Source: Brevibacillus sp051967035 (GTDB lineage Bacteria; Bacillota; Bacilli; Brevibacillales; Brevibacillaceae). From it: a DNA stretch of 64,000 nt. The notes beneath the pieces are model-generated. The model was not told where the DNA came from. It ran no database searches and worked only from the letters and a program-made list of their open reading frames with translations. Positions within the stretch are counted from its first letter, which is position 1. Each line of letters opens with the position of its first letter. The position numbers and the translations under genes were made by a program. This document shows positions 51,861 to 59,636 of this stretch, one piece after another. The DNA is taken from assembly GCF_051967035.1 (NCBI RefSeq), contig NZ_JBQCKK010000001.1, positions 248,001-312,000 on the forward strand, given 5' to 3'.

Positions 51861-53213
51861 ATGAGCAGAAGCTATGTAATCAAACCGGAGTTGGGCAAGA
51901 CGTATCCGTTCATTTCGCATGGAAAAGGCATTTATTTATACGATACGGACGGCAAGTGCTATATCGACGGCTGTAGCGGGGCTGTGACCGCGAGCATCGG
52001 CCACGGGGTGGAAGAAGTGGCGGAAGCGATGTACCAGCAGGCCCAAAAGGTATCGTTTGCGTACCGCTCGCATTTCAGCAGCGACGCTGTGGAGGCGCTG
52101 GGGGCGAAGCTGGCCGAATGGGCGCCCGGCTCGTTGAACTGGACGTTTTTTGTCAGCAGCGGTTCCGAAGCGACGGAGACGGCGCAAAAAATCGCGATCC
52201 AATACTGGCAGGAAAAAGGCAGACCGACGAAAACCAGGATCATCTCCCGCTGGATGAGCTACCACGGCATCACCATGGGGGCGCTCTCCATGTCCGGGCA
52301 CGTACTGCGCCGCAAACGCTTCGTCCCGCTTTTGGAGGATTATCCGACGATTACCGGGCCATATCCGTATCGCAGACCAGCCGGCATGTCGCTGGAAGCG
52401 TATGCCCTGGAATGCGCGAATGAGCTGGAGCGGGCCATCCTGCGCGTCGGAGCCGAGCAGGTGGCGGCGTTTATCGCCGAGCCGGTCATTGGCGCCTCTG
52501 GCGGTGCGGTCGTGCCACCAGACGGCTACTTCCAGCGGATTCGCGAAATTTGCGACCAATACGAAGTGCTGTTCATCGCCGACGAGGTGATGACAGGGGT
52601 AGGACGCACCGGAAAAGCGTTTGGAATCGATCACTGGGGCGTCGTGCCTGACCTGATGGCGCTTGGCAAAGGCATGAGCGCCGGCTATACGCCGATGGCG
52701 GCCACGATGGTGACGGATGAGATTATCGAGACGATCACCCAGGGAAGCGGTCTGATTATGGCGGGGCACACCTACAGCGCCAATCCGCAGTCGGCTGCCG
52801 TCTCGCTCGCGGTATTGCAATACGTCGAGAAGCACGGCCTGATCGAAAAAGCGGCCGAGCAAGGCGCTTACTTGCTGTCTCGCCTGCAGGAGCTGGCAGA
52901 TGAACTGCCGCTGATCGGAGAGGCGCGCGGACTCGGCATGCTGTGCGGCCTGGAATTTGTCAAAAACAAAGCGACAAAAGAGCCGTTCGCCTTGTCGGAG
53001 GGAGTGGCGTCCAAGATCATTGCGAGAGCCTTCGAAAAAGGTCTGCTTCTCTATCCGGCCATCGGTGGAATCGAAGGCGTGGCAGGCGACTCGCTCATCG
53101 TAGCTCCGCCGCTGACGATGACAAAAGAGCAGATTGACGAGCTGATCGCCCTCTTGAAAGAGGCGATTGCCAGTGTTCAGCAGGAGCTAAAAGACAAGGC
53201 GCTGATTGGCTAG
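51861..53213 (+). CDS. Class III aminotransferase (YodT-like)
   Basis: A 450-residue PLP enzyme of the ornithine/omega-amino-acid group. It has the FFVSSGSEATETA (about residue 96), AFIAEPVIGASGGAVVPP (about 205), the PLP-ring Asp in FIADEVMTGVGRTG (about 240) and the Schiff-base lysine in ALGKGMSAGYTPM (about 270). B. subtilis YodT is the closest match by context; there the enzyme is expected to deaminate the 3-amino group of acetyl-beta-lysine or its CoA ester. ATG 51861 is preferred, since AGGTGG lies 8 bp before it; GTG 51849 is in that site. It starts the run aminotransferase-CoA transferase-deacylase. Confidence 0.9.
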   Translation: MSRSYVIKPELGKTYPFISHGKGIYLYDTDGKCYIDGCSGAVTASIGHGVEEVAEAMYQQAQKVSFAYRSHFSSDAVEALGAKLAEWAPGSLNWTFFVSSGSEATETAQKIAIQYWQEKGRPTKTRIISRWMSYHGITMGALSMSGHVLRRKRFVPLLEDYPTITGPYPYRRPAGMSLEAYALECANELERAILRVGAEQVAAFIAEPVIGASGGAVVPPDGYFQRIREICDQYEVLFIADEVMTGVGRTGKAFGIDHWGVVPDLMALGKGMSAGYTPMAATMVTDEIIETITQGSGLIMAGHTYSANPQSAAVSLAVLQYVEKHGLIEKAAEQGAYLLSRLQELADELPLIGEARGLGMLCGLEFVKNKATKEPFALSEGVASKIIARAFEKGLLLYPAIGGIEGVAGDSLIVAPPLTMTKEQIDELIALLKEAIASVQQELKDKALIG

Positions 53214-53228
53214 AGGGGGAGAAGAGCG

Positions 53229-53921
53229 ATGGCAAACCGTTTTGATAAAGTGGTGTCCGTCCAGGAGGCGCTCTCCCATTTTCGCGATGGGATGACGCTT
53301 CTGGCAGGCGGCTTTGGCGGGGTGGGCAATCCCCCTACGCTGATCCAGGGTATCTTGGATCTGGGGGTGCGCAACTTGACGCTGATTAGCAACGATACGG
53401 CGTTTCCGCACATCGGGATCGGCAAGCTGATAACAGAACGACGCGTGAAAAAAGTGATCGCCTCCCACATCGGCTCCAACCCGAACGCAGGGGCGCAAAT
53501 GACGGCAGGCGAGCTTGAGGTCGAGTTTTGCCCGCAAGGAATTCTCGCCGAGCGGGTGCGGGCAGGCGGCGTCGGGCTGGGCGGGATTCTCTCCGACGTG
53601 GGCATCGGCACGATCGCGGAAAAAGGCAAGCAAAAAGTCGTGCTGGACGGAAAAGAGTACCTGCTGGAGACGCCGCTGACGGCGGAAGTGGCAATCGTCC
53701 ATGCGAAGAAAGCGGATCGTTTCGGCAATCTGGTGTACGATACGAGCGCCCGCAACTTTAACCCGCTTGTGGCGATGGCGGGAGATATTACGATTGTCGA
53801 AGCGGACGAAATCGTGGAGGTAGGCGAGTTGGACCCGGAGGAAATCGTCACGCCCGGCGTTTTCGTCCACTACATCGTACAAAGCGAAGGGGTGAACTGG
53901 CAATGGGCGTGGGAGAAGTAA
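53229..53921 (+). CDS. 3-oxoacid CoA-transferase subunit A (YodS-like)
   Basis: The alpha subunit (230 residues) of a family-I CoA-transferase, which moves CoA from an acyl-CoA donor to a beta-keto acid. The glycine-rich GGFGGVGNPPTLIQ (about residue 25) and SNPNAGAQM (about 80) are conserved; FGNLVYDTSARNFNPL (about 165) is near the end. In B. subtilis the homologous yodS lies beside yodR and yodT. GAGGGGGAGAA precedes the ATG, 15 bp after the aminotransferase. The 19-bp overlap with subunit B supports tight coupling. Confidence 0.93.
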   Translation: MANRFDKVVSVQEALSHFRDGMTLLAGGFGGVGNPPTLIQGILDLGVRNLTLISNDTAFPHIGIGKLITERRVKKVIASHIGSNPNAGAQMTAGELEVEFCPQGILAERVRAGGVGLGGILSDVGIGTIAEKGKQKVVLDGKEYLLETPLTAEVAIVHAKKADRFGNLVYDTSARNFNPLVAMAGDITIVEADEIVEVGELDPEEIVTPGVFVHYIVQSEGVNWQWAWEK

Positions 53922-54580
53922 ACGAGATCGTGAGCTACCGCGAGCGAATCGCGCGCAGGGCGGCGATGGAAGTCGAGGACGGCATGATTATCAATTTGGG
54001 GATCGGCATCCCCACGCTGGTGGCCGATTTCATCCCGCCGGACAAACGCGTCCTGTTTCACGCGGAAAACGGCATTTTGGGCACCGGACCAAGCCCGGCC
54101 AAAGGGGAAGAAAACCCCATGCTCTGCAATGCGGGCGGGTTTCCGGTTACTCTGGCGCCGGGGGCGTCGTTTTTTGACAGCGCCACGGCCTTTGCGATCA
54201 TTCGCCGCGGCTTGCTGGACATGACGATTCTCGGCGTCCTCGAAGTGAGTCAAAACGGGGATATCGCCAACTGGATCGTGCCGGGCAAACGCGTGCCGGG
54301 AATGGGCGGAGCGATGGAGCTGGCGCAAAAAGCGAAAAAGGTGATGGTCGTCACCACCCACCTCGACAAAAACGGCCGCTCCAAAGTCGTGCGCGAATGT
54401 TCGCTTCCGCTGACCGCAAGCAAGGCGGCAGACTGGATCATTACCGACATGGCCGTGATGGAAGTGAAGCCGGACGGTCTGTATTTGCGCGAGGTCATGT
54501 ATCCGTACAGCGTCGCTGATGTGATTGGGGCAACCGAAGCCGAATTGAAAATCGAGGGAGAAGTGAGCGTATTCCGCTAG
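53903..54580 (+). CDS. 3-oxoacid CoA-transferase subunit B (YodR-like)
   Basis: The beta subunit (225 residues), with the active-site glutamate in HAENGILGTGPSP (about residue 51-56), the preceding NLGIGIPTLVADF (about 31) and the C-terminal GGAMELAQKAKKVMV. It forms a heterotetramer with the upstream subunit. The substrate is not set by sequence; acetoacetate- and 3-oxoadipate-type transferases share these motifs. Position next to YodT- and YodQ-like genes suggests a 3-keto-6-acetamidohexanoate-type acid. The start lies inside the subunit-A gene. Confidence 0.93.
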   Translation: MGVGEVNEIVSYRERIARRAAMEVEDGMIINLGIGIPTLVADFIPPDKRVLFHAENGILGTGPSPAKGEENPMLCNAGGFPVTLAPGASFFDSATAFAIIRRGLLDMTILGVLEVSQNGDIANWIVPGKRVPGMGGAMELAQKAKKVMVVTTHLDKNGRSKVVRECSLPLTASKAADWIITDMAVMEVKPDGLYLREVMYPYSVADVIGATEAELKIEGEVSVFR

Positions 54581-54613
54581 GCAAGACGATTCCGCAAAGA
54601 ACGGGGGAAGAAC

Positions 54614-55894
54614 ATGGCGAACTGGCAAGCGTTGATACGAGAGCAGTTGGAAAAAGAGCGGGAAGCTTCCGTCAAGCTGTTGCAGGCATGGGTGCAAAGC
54701 CCAAGTGTGCAAGGAGCGGAGGAGCCGATTCAAAAAAGCATCGCCGAGCTGTTGGCCAAAATGGGGTTGGCCGTCGATTTGTGGGTCATGCAGGGGGAGG
54801 AGCTGGTTTCCCATCCGTACTTCGTGTCTCCCCGCCAGACGTTTGAGGGCAGCCCGAACGTCGTCGGTGTCTGGAAGGGCGCAGGCGATGGTCGCTCGCT
54901 GATTTTGAACGGGCACGTCGACGTCGTTCCTGCCGGCGATTACGCGCAGTGGAGCGACGATCCGTTCAGCGGAAAAGTCAAGGACGGGAAGCTGTACGGC
55001 CGAGGCGCAACGGACATGAAGGGCGGGAACCTGTCGTCGCTGCTCGCGATCTCCGTCCTGCAAAAGCTGGGCGTCCGGCTGAAGGGAGACGTCATCTACC
55101 AAAGCGTCGTGGAGGAAGAGAGCGGGGGAGCCGGAACGCTCGCTACGATTCTGCGCGGCTACAAGGCAGATGCGGCGCTCATCCCTGAGCCGACCAACAT
55201 GAAAATTTTCCCGAAACAGCAAGGCTCGATGTGGTTCCGTCTGACGGTCAAGGGGCGTTCTGCTCACGGTGGCACCCGCTACGAAGGGGTGAGCGCCATC
55301 GAGAAGAGCATGCTGGTCGTGCAAGCGATCGGCCGCCTGGAAAAAGAGCGCAACGATCGCCTGGACGATCCGCTGTACGCCAAGCTGCCGATCCCGATTC
55401 CGATCAACATCGGGGTGATCGAAGGGGGAAAATGGCCGTCGTCCGTCGCCGATCTCGTCAAGCTGGAAGGCAGGATGGGCGTAGCGCCGGGCGAGCAGAT
55501 GGACGATGCCAAGGCGGAGATGGAAGCGGCCTTGCAGCGGCTGGCCGAGGTCGATCCGTGGTTTGCCGAGCAGCCAGTCGAGCTGGAGTGGTACGGGGCG
55601 CGCTGGGTGCCGGGAGATGTCGCGCAAGATCATCCGCTCATGGAGATTTTGCAGGACAAGTTCGCGGCGGTGACTGGCGAGCGCGCAATCGTGGAAGCTT
55701 CGCCATGGGGAACGGACGGCGGTTTGCTGACGGCGCTGGCCGACACGCCTGCCATCGTCGTGGGGCCGGGCGTTACACAGGTCGCGCACTATCGGGACGA
55801 ATACATCGTGCTGGATGACGTGTTCCGCTGCGCGGAGATTTTTGCGCTGACCATGCTGGACTGGTGCGGCGTTGCAGAAGGGCCAGCGAAGTAG
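54614..55894 (+). CDS. ArgE/DapE-type M20 deacylase (YodQ-like)
   Basis: A 426-residue metallo-deacylase. The metal ligands are followed in LILNGHVDVVPAGD (His-Asp, about residue 100), GRGATDMKGG (Asp, about 133) and VVEEESGGAGT (the catalytic Glu-Glu, about 167), with the dimerisation lid between about 205 and 320. YodQ in B. subtilis stands in the same cluster. In the proposed pathway it would remove the acetyl group from 4-acetamidobutyrate, giving GABA; this step is inference. GGGGGAAG lies before the ATG, 33 bp after the CoA-transferase. Confidence 0.9.
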   Translation: MANWQALIREQLEKEREASVKLLQAWVQSPSVQGAEEPIQKSIAELLAKMGLAVDLWVMQGEELVSHPYFVSPRQTFEGSPNVVGVWKGAGDGRSLILNGHVDVVPAGDYAQWSDDPFSGKVKDGKLYGRGATDMKGGNLSSLLAISVLQKLGVRLKGDVIYQSVVEEESGGAGTLATILRGYKADAALIPEPTNMKIFPKQQGSMWFRLTVKGRSAHGGTRYEGVSAIEKSMLVVQAIGRLEKERNDRLDDPLYAKLPIPIPINIGVIEGGKWPSSVADLVKLEGRMGVAPGEQMDDAKAEMEAALQRLAEVDPWFAEQPVELEWYGARWVPGDVAQDHPLMEILQDKFAAVTGERAIVEASPWGTDGGLLTALADTPAIVVGPGVTQVAHYRDEYIVLDDVFRCAEIFALTMLDWCGVAEGPAK

Positions 55895-56063
55895 GCGAGC
55901 GGGTAGCGGGCAGCTTCCCTGGAACGGCTTGTTTTCGGCTTAGGGTTCGAGTGTTTTTTGTGCGAAAAATGAAAAAGTTTCTCCTCCGCACAAGGAAGCG
56001 CGATCTGCGCTGGAGAATGATTGGAGAGGTTGCGCAAAGTCCAATCGTTGAGGAACGGAGGAG

Positions 56064-57488
56064 ATGGCGGTGAAAAGAGCGTGTTATATCGGGGGAAAAT
56101 GGGTGCCGATGGCAGACCATGCCCCGTTGTATTCGCCCTGTACGGGCCAGGTGATTGCCCATGTTCCCCAGGCCGACGCGCAGGCAGTAGAACGGGCGAT
56201 TGCGGCAGCCGAGGAAGCGACGACGACGATGCGGCGGATGCCTGCTTACCAGCGGGCGGCTATTCTGGAGAAAATCGCCCTGCTGCTGGACGAACGGATG
56301 GAGGAGGCGGCCCGGATTGTCGCGCTTGAGGCGGGAAAACCGATCCGGACGGCGCGCGGGGAAGTGATCCGCACCGTGCAGACGTATCGGTTTGCAGCAG
56401 AAGAAGCCAAGCGGCTGCACGGAGAAACGATCCCGCTCGACGCCGCAATCGGCGGAGAAGGTCGCCTGGCCTACACGGTCCGCGAGCCGTTGGGCGTCGT
56501 CGGGGCGATTACGCCGTTTCCTTTTCCGCTCAATCTGGTGGCGCACAAGGTCGGACCCGCGCTCGCCGCTGGCAATGCCGTGGTACTGAAGCCTGCTTCC
56601 CAGACGCCGCTCAGTGCGCTGTTTCTCGCCGAACTGGCAGAACAGGCGGGACTTCCGGCCGGGGCGTTGAACGTCGTCACAGGCAGCGCGGGCGTCGTGG
56701 GCGAAACGCTGGTGACAGACCCGAGAGTTCGCGCCTTGACCTTCACGGGAAGTCCGGCGGTCGGGATCGACATTCGCAACCGCGCGGGCCTGAAAAAAGT
56801 GATTTTGGAGCTGGGAGCAAACGCTGCGGTCATCGTCGATTCCGACGCGCAACTGGACGAGGTAATCCCGCGCTGCCTGTTTGGCGCGTTTGCCTATTCC
56901 GGTCAGGTCTGCACGTCGGTTCAGCGCATGTACGTCGCAGACCGCTTGTACGACGAGTTTCTCAGCCGCTTTGTGGCGCAGACGAAGGCGCTCTGCGGCG
57001 GCGACTCGCTTGAGGAGCACGTCGATTTTTCCGCAATGATTCATCCGCGAGAGACCGAGCGGGTACTGGAATGGATTGGCGAGGCGGTGCAACAGGGAGC
57101 GCGGCTTGCCTGTGGCGGCGAAGTGGTGGAACGGATGCTGCTGCCGACCGTATTGACCCATGTGCCGCCGGAAGCGAAAATTTCTCGCGAGGAAGTGCTG
57201 GGTCCGGTCGTGCTCATTCATCCGGTCGCGTCCATGCAAGAGGCGATTCGGCTGGTCAATGATTCGCGCTACGGTTTGCAGGCAGGGGTGTATACAAATA
57301 ATCTGGCCTCTGCGCTGGAAGCGGCGGATGAACTGCGGGTTGGCGGCGTCATCATCAACGACATTCCCACTTTTCGGGTCGATCATATGCCGTATGGGGG
57401 CGTCAAGGAAAGCGGTCTGGGAAGAGAAGGGGTCAAATATGCCACTGACGAGCTGAGCGAGCTGAAGCTCGTGGTGGTCAAGCGCTGA
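56064..57488 (+). CDS. NAD(P)-dependent aldehyde dehydrogenase
   Basis: A 474-residue ALDH. The cofactor loop VGAITPFPFPLNLV (about residue 148), the Gly-rich FTGSPAVG (about 230), the catalytic Glu in LELGANAAVIV (about 253) and the catalytic Cys in YSGQVCTSVQR (about 287) are seen. It resembles the succinate-semialdehyde or lactaldehyde dehydrogenase branch, but the substrate cannot be fixed. It lies 169 bp after the deacylase, so it may belong to the same operon or have its own promoter. A GTG at 56070 has better spacing to GGAGGAG than ATG 56064, so the start is uncertain by two codons. As last gene it could oxidise succinate semialdehyde formed from GABA. Confidence 0.9.
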   Translation: MAVKRACYIGGKWVPMADHAPLYSPCTGQVIAHVPQADAQAVERAIAAAEEATTTMRRMPAYQRAAILEKIALLLDERMEEAARIVALEAGKPIRTARGEVIRTVQTYRFAAEEAKRLHGETIPLDAAIGGEGRLAYTVREPLGVVGAITPFPFPLNLVAHKVGPALAAGNAVVLKPASQTPLSALFLAELAEQAGLPAGALNVVTGSAGVVGETLVTDPRVRALTFTGSPAVGIDIRNRAGLKKVILELGANAAVIVDSDAQLDEVIPRCLFGAFAYSGQVCTSVQRMYVADRLYDEFLSRFVAQTKALCGGDSLEEHVDFSAMIHPRETERVLEWIGEAVQQGARLACGGEVVERMLLPTVLTHVPPEAKISREEVLGPVVLIHPVASMQEAIRLVNDSRYGLQAGVYTNNLASALEAADELRVGGVIINDIPTFRVDHMPYGGVKESGLGREGVKYATDELSELKLVVVKR

Positions 57489-57517
57489 GTCAGCCCGGCG
57501 GCCTCGTTTGGAGGCGC

Positions 57518-57547
57518 TTGCAAGTACGCTTGGGGCTGTGCTATAGT
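57518..57547 (+). promoter_or_regulatory. Promoter of tRNA-Ser (TGA)
   Basis: TTGCAA and an extended -10 (TGC followed by TATAGT) are separated by 18 bp, 23 bp before the tRNA. Confidence 0.65.
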
Positions 57548-57570
57548 GGATTTGAATGAAGTAGCAACGC

Positions 57571-57659
57571 GGAGGGATACCGAAGTGGTCATAACGGGGC
57601 GGTCTTGAAAACCGTTAGAGTGCAAGCTCACGCGGGTTCGAATCCTGCTCCCTCCGCCA
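57571..57659 (+). tRNA. tRNA-Ser (anticodon TGA)
   Basis: Acceptor GGAGGGA pairs with TCCCTCC. Anticodon TGA is at 57606-57608 in loop CTTGAAA, and a long variable arm (AGAGTGCAAGCTC) is present. CCA is encoded at 57657-57659. Confidence 0.97.
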
Positions 57660-57694
57660 TCTTTTGTCAAGCAGTCTATAAGCGAAGCGGGCAC

Positions 57695-57729
57695 GATCTC
57701 TTTTTTGCGGAAGAGGTCTTTTTCTTTTT
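57695..57729 (+). terminator. First of three tandem terminators
   Basis: GATCTCTT pairs with AAGAGGTC (one G-T) around an 8-nt loop and is followed by TTTTTCTTTTT. It ends the tRNA-Ser transcript. Confidence 0.75.
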
Positions 57730-57768
57730 CAACAGGAAACGGCCAAAAGTCGGGTCCAACAGCACATG

Positions 57769-57798
57769 ACGGCTGCTGGACAGACCAGCCGTTTTTTT
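57769..57798 (+). terminator. Second tandem terminator
   Basis: ACGGCTG pairs with CAGCCGT around a 10-nt loop, followed by seven T. Confidence 0.7.
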
Positions 57799-57883
57799 CC
57801 TGAAAATCCAGAAGAACCAATATCGAAGCTTGGCGCGAGATGAGATATGCTGAACACAAGGACTCGACTGTTTCTTGGGGCCT

Positions 57884-57924
57884 GCGGCAGCTTCAATAAG
57901 GCAGAAGGGGCTGCCGCTTTTTTT
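57884..57924 (+). terminator. Third tandem terminator
   Basis: GCGGCAGC pairs perfectly with GCTGCCGC around an 18-nt loop, followed by seven T. No gene lies between the second and third hairpin. Confidence 0.75.
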
Positions 57925-58004
57925 ATGCGATAAAAAATCAGAAAATAAACAGTAGAGAGAAAATTGCGATATAATAAAAGGAAACGAGGTTGAGGGAGGG
58001 GATC

Positions 58005-59576
58005 ATGATGAACGAAGCCCAGCGAGCCAGAAGAAATACGCTTGGTGACATCCTGCGAAGAAGTCGAATGCGTTACCCGGACAAGATCGCCTTGCAGTTC
58101 GAAGAGGAAGCGCTTACATACGGTGAACTGGACCAGCTTGTCAATCAGGCGACTCACACCTTCCTCGCCCATGGTCTGCAAAAAGGCGAGAGAGTGGCGG
58201 TGCTGTCCAGAAACTCGATGGACTTTGTCATTCTCAATTTCGCGCTGGCCAAAGCGGGGCTGATTCTGGTGCCGATCAACTTCATGCTGACGACTGACGA
58301 TGTGGCGTTTATTCTGGGGCATGCCGAGGTGAGCGCCTGCTTTGTGGCGCCGGAGTTTCTCGCCGTGGCGCAAGCGGCCATCGGCCAGGCCAAGCTTTCG
58401 CCGAAGCTGCTGTCGCTTATCTCCAGACCGGCGAAGCCGGAAGGGGAGTGGGTGCCGTTTCGCACGTTGATTCAGGATGCGCGCACGGACGAGCCGGAGC
58501 AGGAGCTTTTCGACGACGATGTCGCCCACATTTTGTACACGAGCGGTACGGAGTCGCGGCCAAAAGGGGTCATGCTGACGCACGGCAGCATTTTGTCCGA
58601 GTACGTGAGCACGATTATTGACGGGAACATGTCCCACGACGACGTGGCGATCCACGCGCTTCCGTTGTTCCACAGCGCACAGCTGCACTGCTTCCTCGGC
58701 CCCTATATTTATTTGGGCGGTACCGGCATTATTTTGGAGCAGGCGACTCCCGGCCTGATGCTGGAAATGGTCGAGACGCATAAGGCGACGCAGCTGTTTT
58801 GTCCGCCGACGGTTTGGATTGCCTTGCTGCGCTCGCCCGATTTTGCCTCCCGCGATCTTTCCTCCCTCCAAAAGTGTTACTACGGAGCGGCGATTATGCC
58901 TGTGGAAGTGCTGAAGGAGCTGGGGACGCGTCTGCCGAACGCACAGTTCTACAACTTTTACGGACAGACAGAGGTAGCCCCGCTGGCGACCGTGTTGCCG
59001 CCGAGAGACCAGATCCGCAAAGCAGGCTCGGCAGGCAAGCCGGCGCTGAACGTGGAGACAAAGATTGTCGATGAGGAGGGCATCGAGGTGCCAAGAGGCA
59101 GCATCGGTGAGATTGTGCACCGGACCAGCCACGCCATGATCGGCTACTTCCGCGACGAAGAGAAGACGCGCGCTGCCTTCCAGGGAGGCTGGTTTCACAG
59201 CGGTGATCTGGGGATCATGGACGAGGAAGGGTACATCACGGTCGTTGACCGCAAAAAGGACATGATTAAATCGGGGGGCGAAAACGTAGCGAGCAGGGAA
59301 GTGGAAGAGTTGATCTATCAGCATCCAAGCGTATCGGAAGTGGCCGTAATCGGCATTCCGCACCCGTACTGGATCGAGGCGGTAACGGCGGTCGTGGTGC
59401 CGAAGGAGGGCGAGACCGTGACGTCAGAGGAACTGCTTGCATTTTGCAAGGAACGGCTCGCCCCGTTCAAAGCGCCGAAGTACGTCTTTATCACCGACAC
59501 CCTGCCGCGCAACCCTAGCGGGAAAATACTAAAACGCGAACTGCGCCTTCGCTACGACACGCTTCCGACCACCTAG
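58005..59576 (+). CDS. Acyl-CoA synthetase (AMP-forming)
   Basis: A 523-residue ANL-superfamily ligase that activates a carboxylic acid as an acyl-adenylate and then an acyl-CoA. The core motifs are LYTSGTESRPKGVMLTH (about residue 180), YNFYGQTEVAPL (about 315), the hinge-containing SGDLGIMDEEGYITVVDRKKD (shorter: TVVDRKKDMIKSGG, about 415) and the C-terminal lysine in NPSGKILKREL (about 508). Chain length is not predictable, but a fatty or short-chain acid is likely. GGGAGGGG lies before ATG 58005; ATG 58008 is equally possible. A TATAAT at 57970 suggests its own promoter. Confidence 0.92.
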   Translation: MMNEAQRARRNTLGDILRRSRMRYPDKIALQFEEEALTYGELDQLVNQATHTFLAHGLQKGERVAVLSRNSMDFVILNFALAKAGLILVPINFMLTTDDVAFILGHAEVSACFVAPEFLAVAQAAIGQAKLSPKLLSLISRPAKPEGEWVPFRTLIQDARTDEPEQELFDDDVAHILYTSGTESRPKGVMLTHGSILSEYVSTIIDGNMSHDDVAIHALPLFHSAQLHCFLGPYIYLGGTGIILEQATPGLMLEMVETHKATQLFCPPTVWIALLRSPDFASRDLSSLQKCYYGAAIMPVEVLKELGTRLPNAQFYNFYGQTEVAPLATVLPPRDQIRKAGSAGKPALNVETKIVDEEGIEVPRGSIGEIVHRTSHAMIGYFRDEEKTRAAFQGGWFHSGDLGIMDEEGYITVVDRKKDMIKSGGENVASREVEELIYQHPSVSEVAVIGIPHPYWIEAVTAVVVPKEGETVTSEELLAFCKERLAPFKAPKYVFITDTLPRNPSGKILKRELRLRYDTLPTT

Positions 59577-59579
59577 CTG

Positions 59580-59627
59580 AAAAACCCGCCCGACCCCGGA
59601 TGAACCGGTTCGTCGAGCGGGTTTTTC
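59580..59627. terminator. Bidirectional terminator
   Basis: AAAAACCCGC and GCGGGTTTTT form the outer stem, with further pairing CGAC/GTCG and CCGG/CCGG inside. It serves the synthetase and the convergent fusion gene. Confidence 0.8.
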
Positions 59628-59636
59628 CTGTTTATC

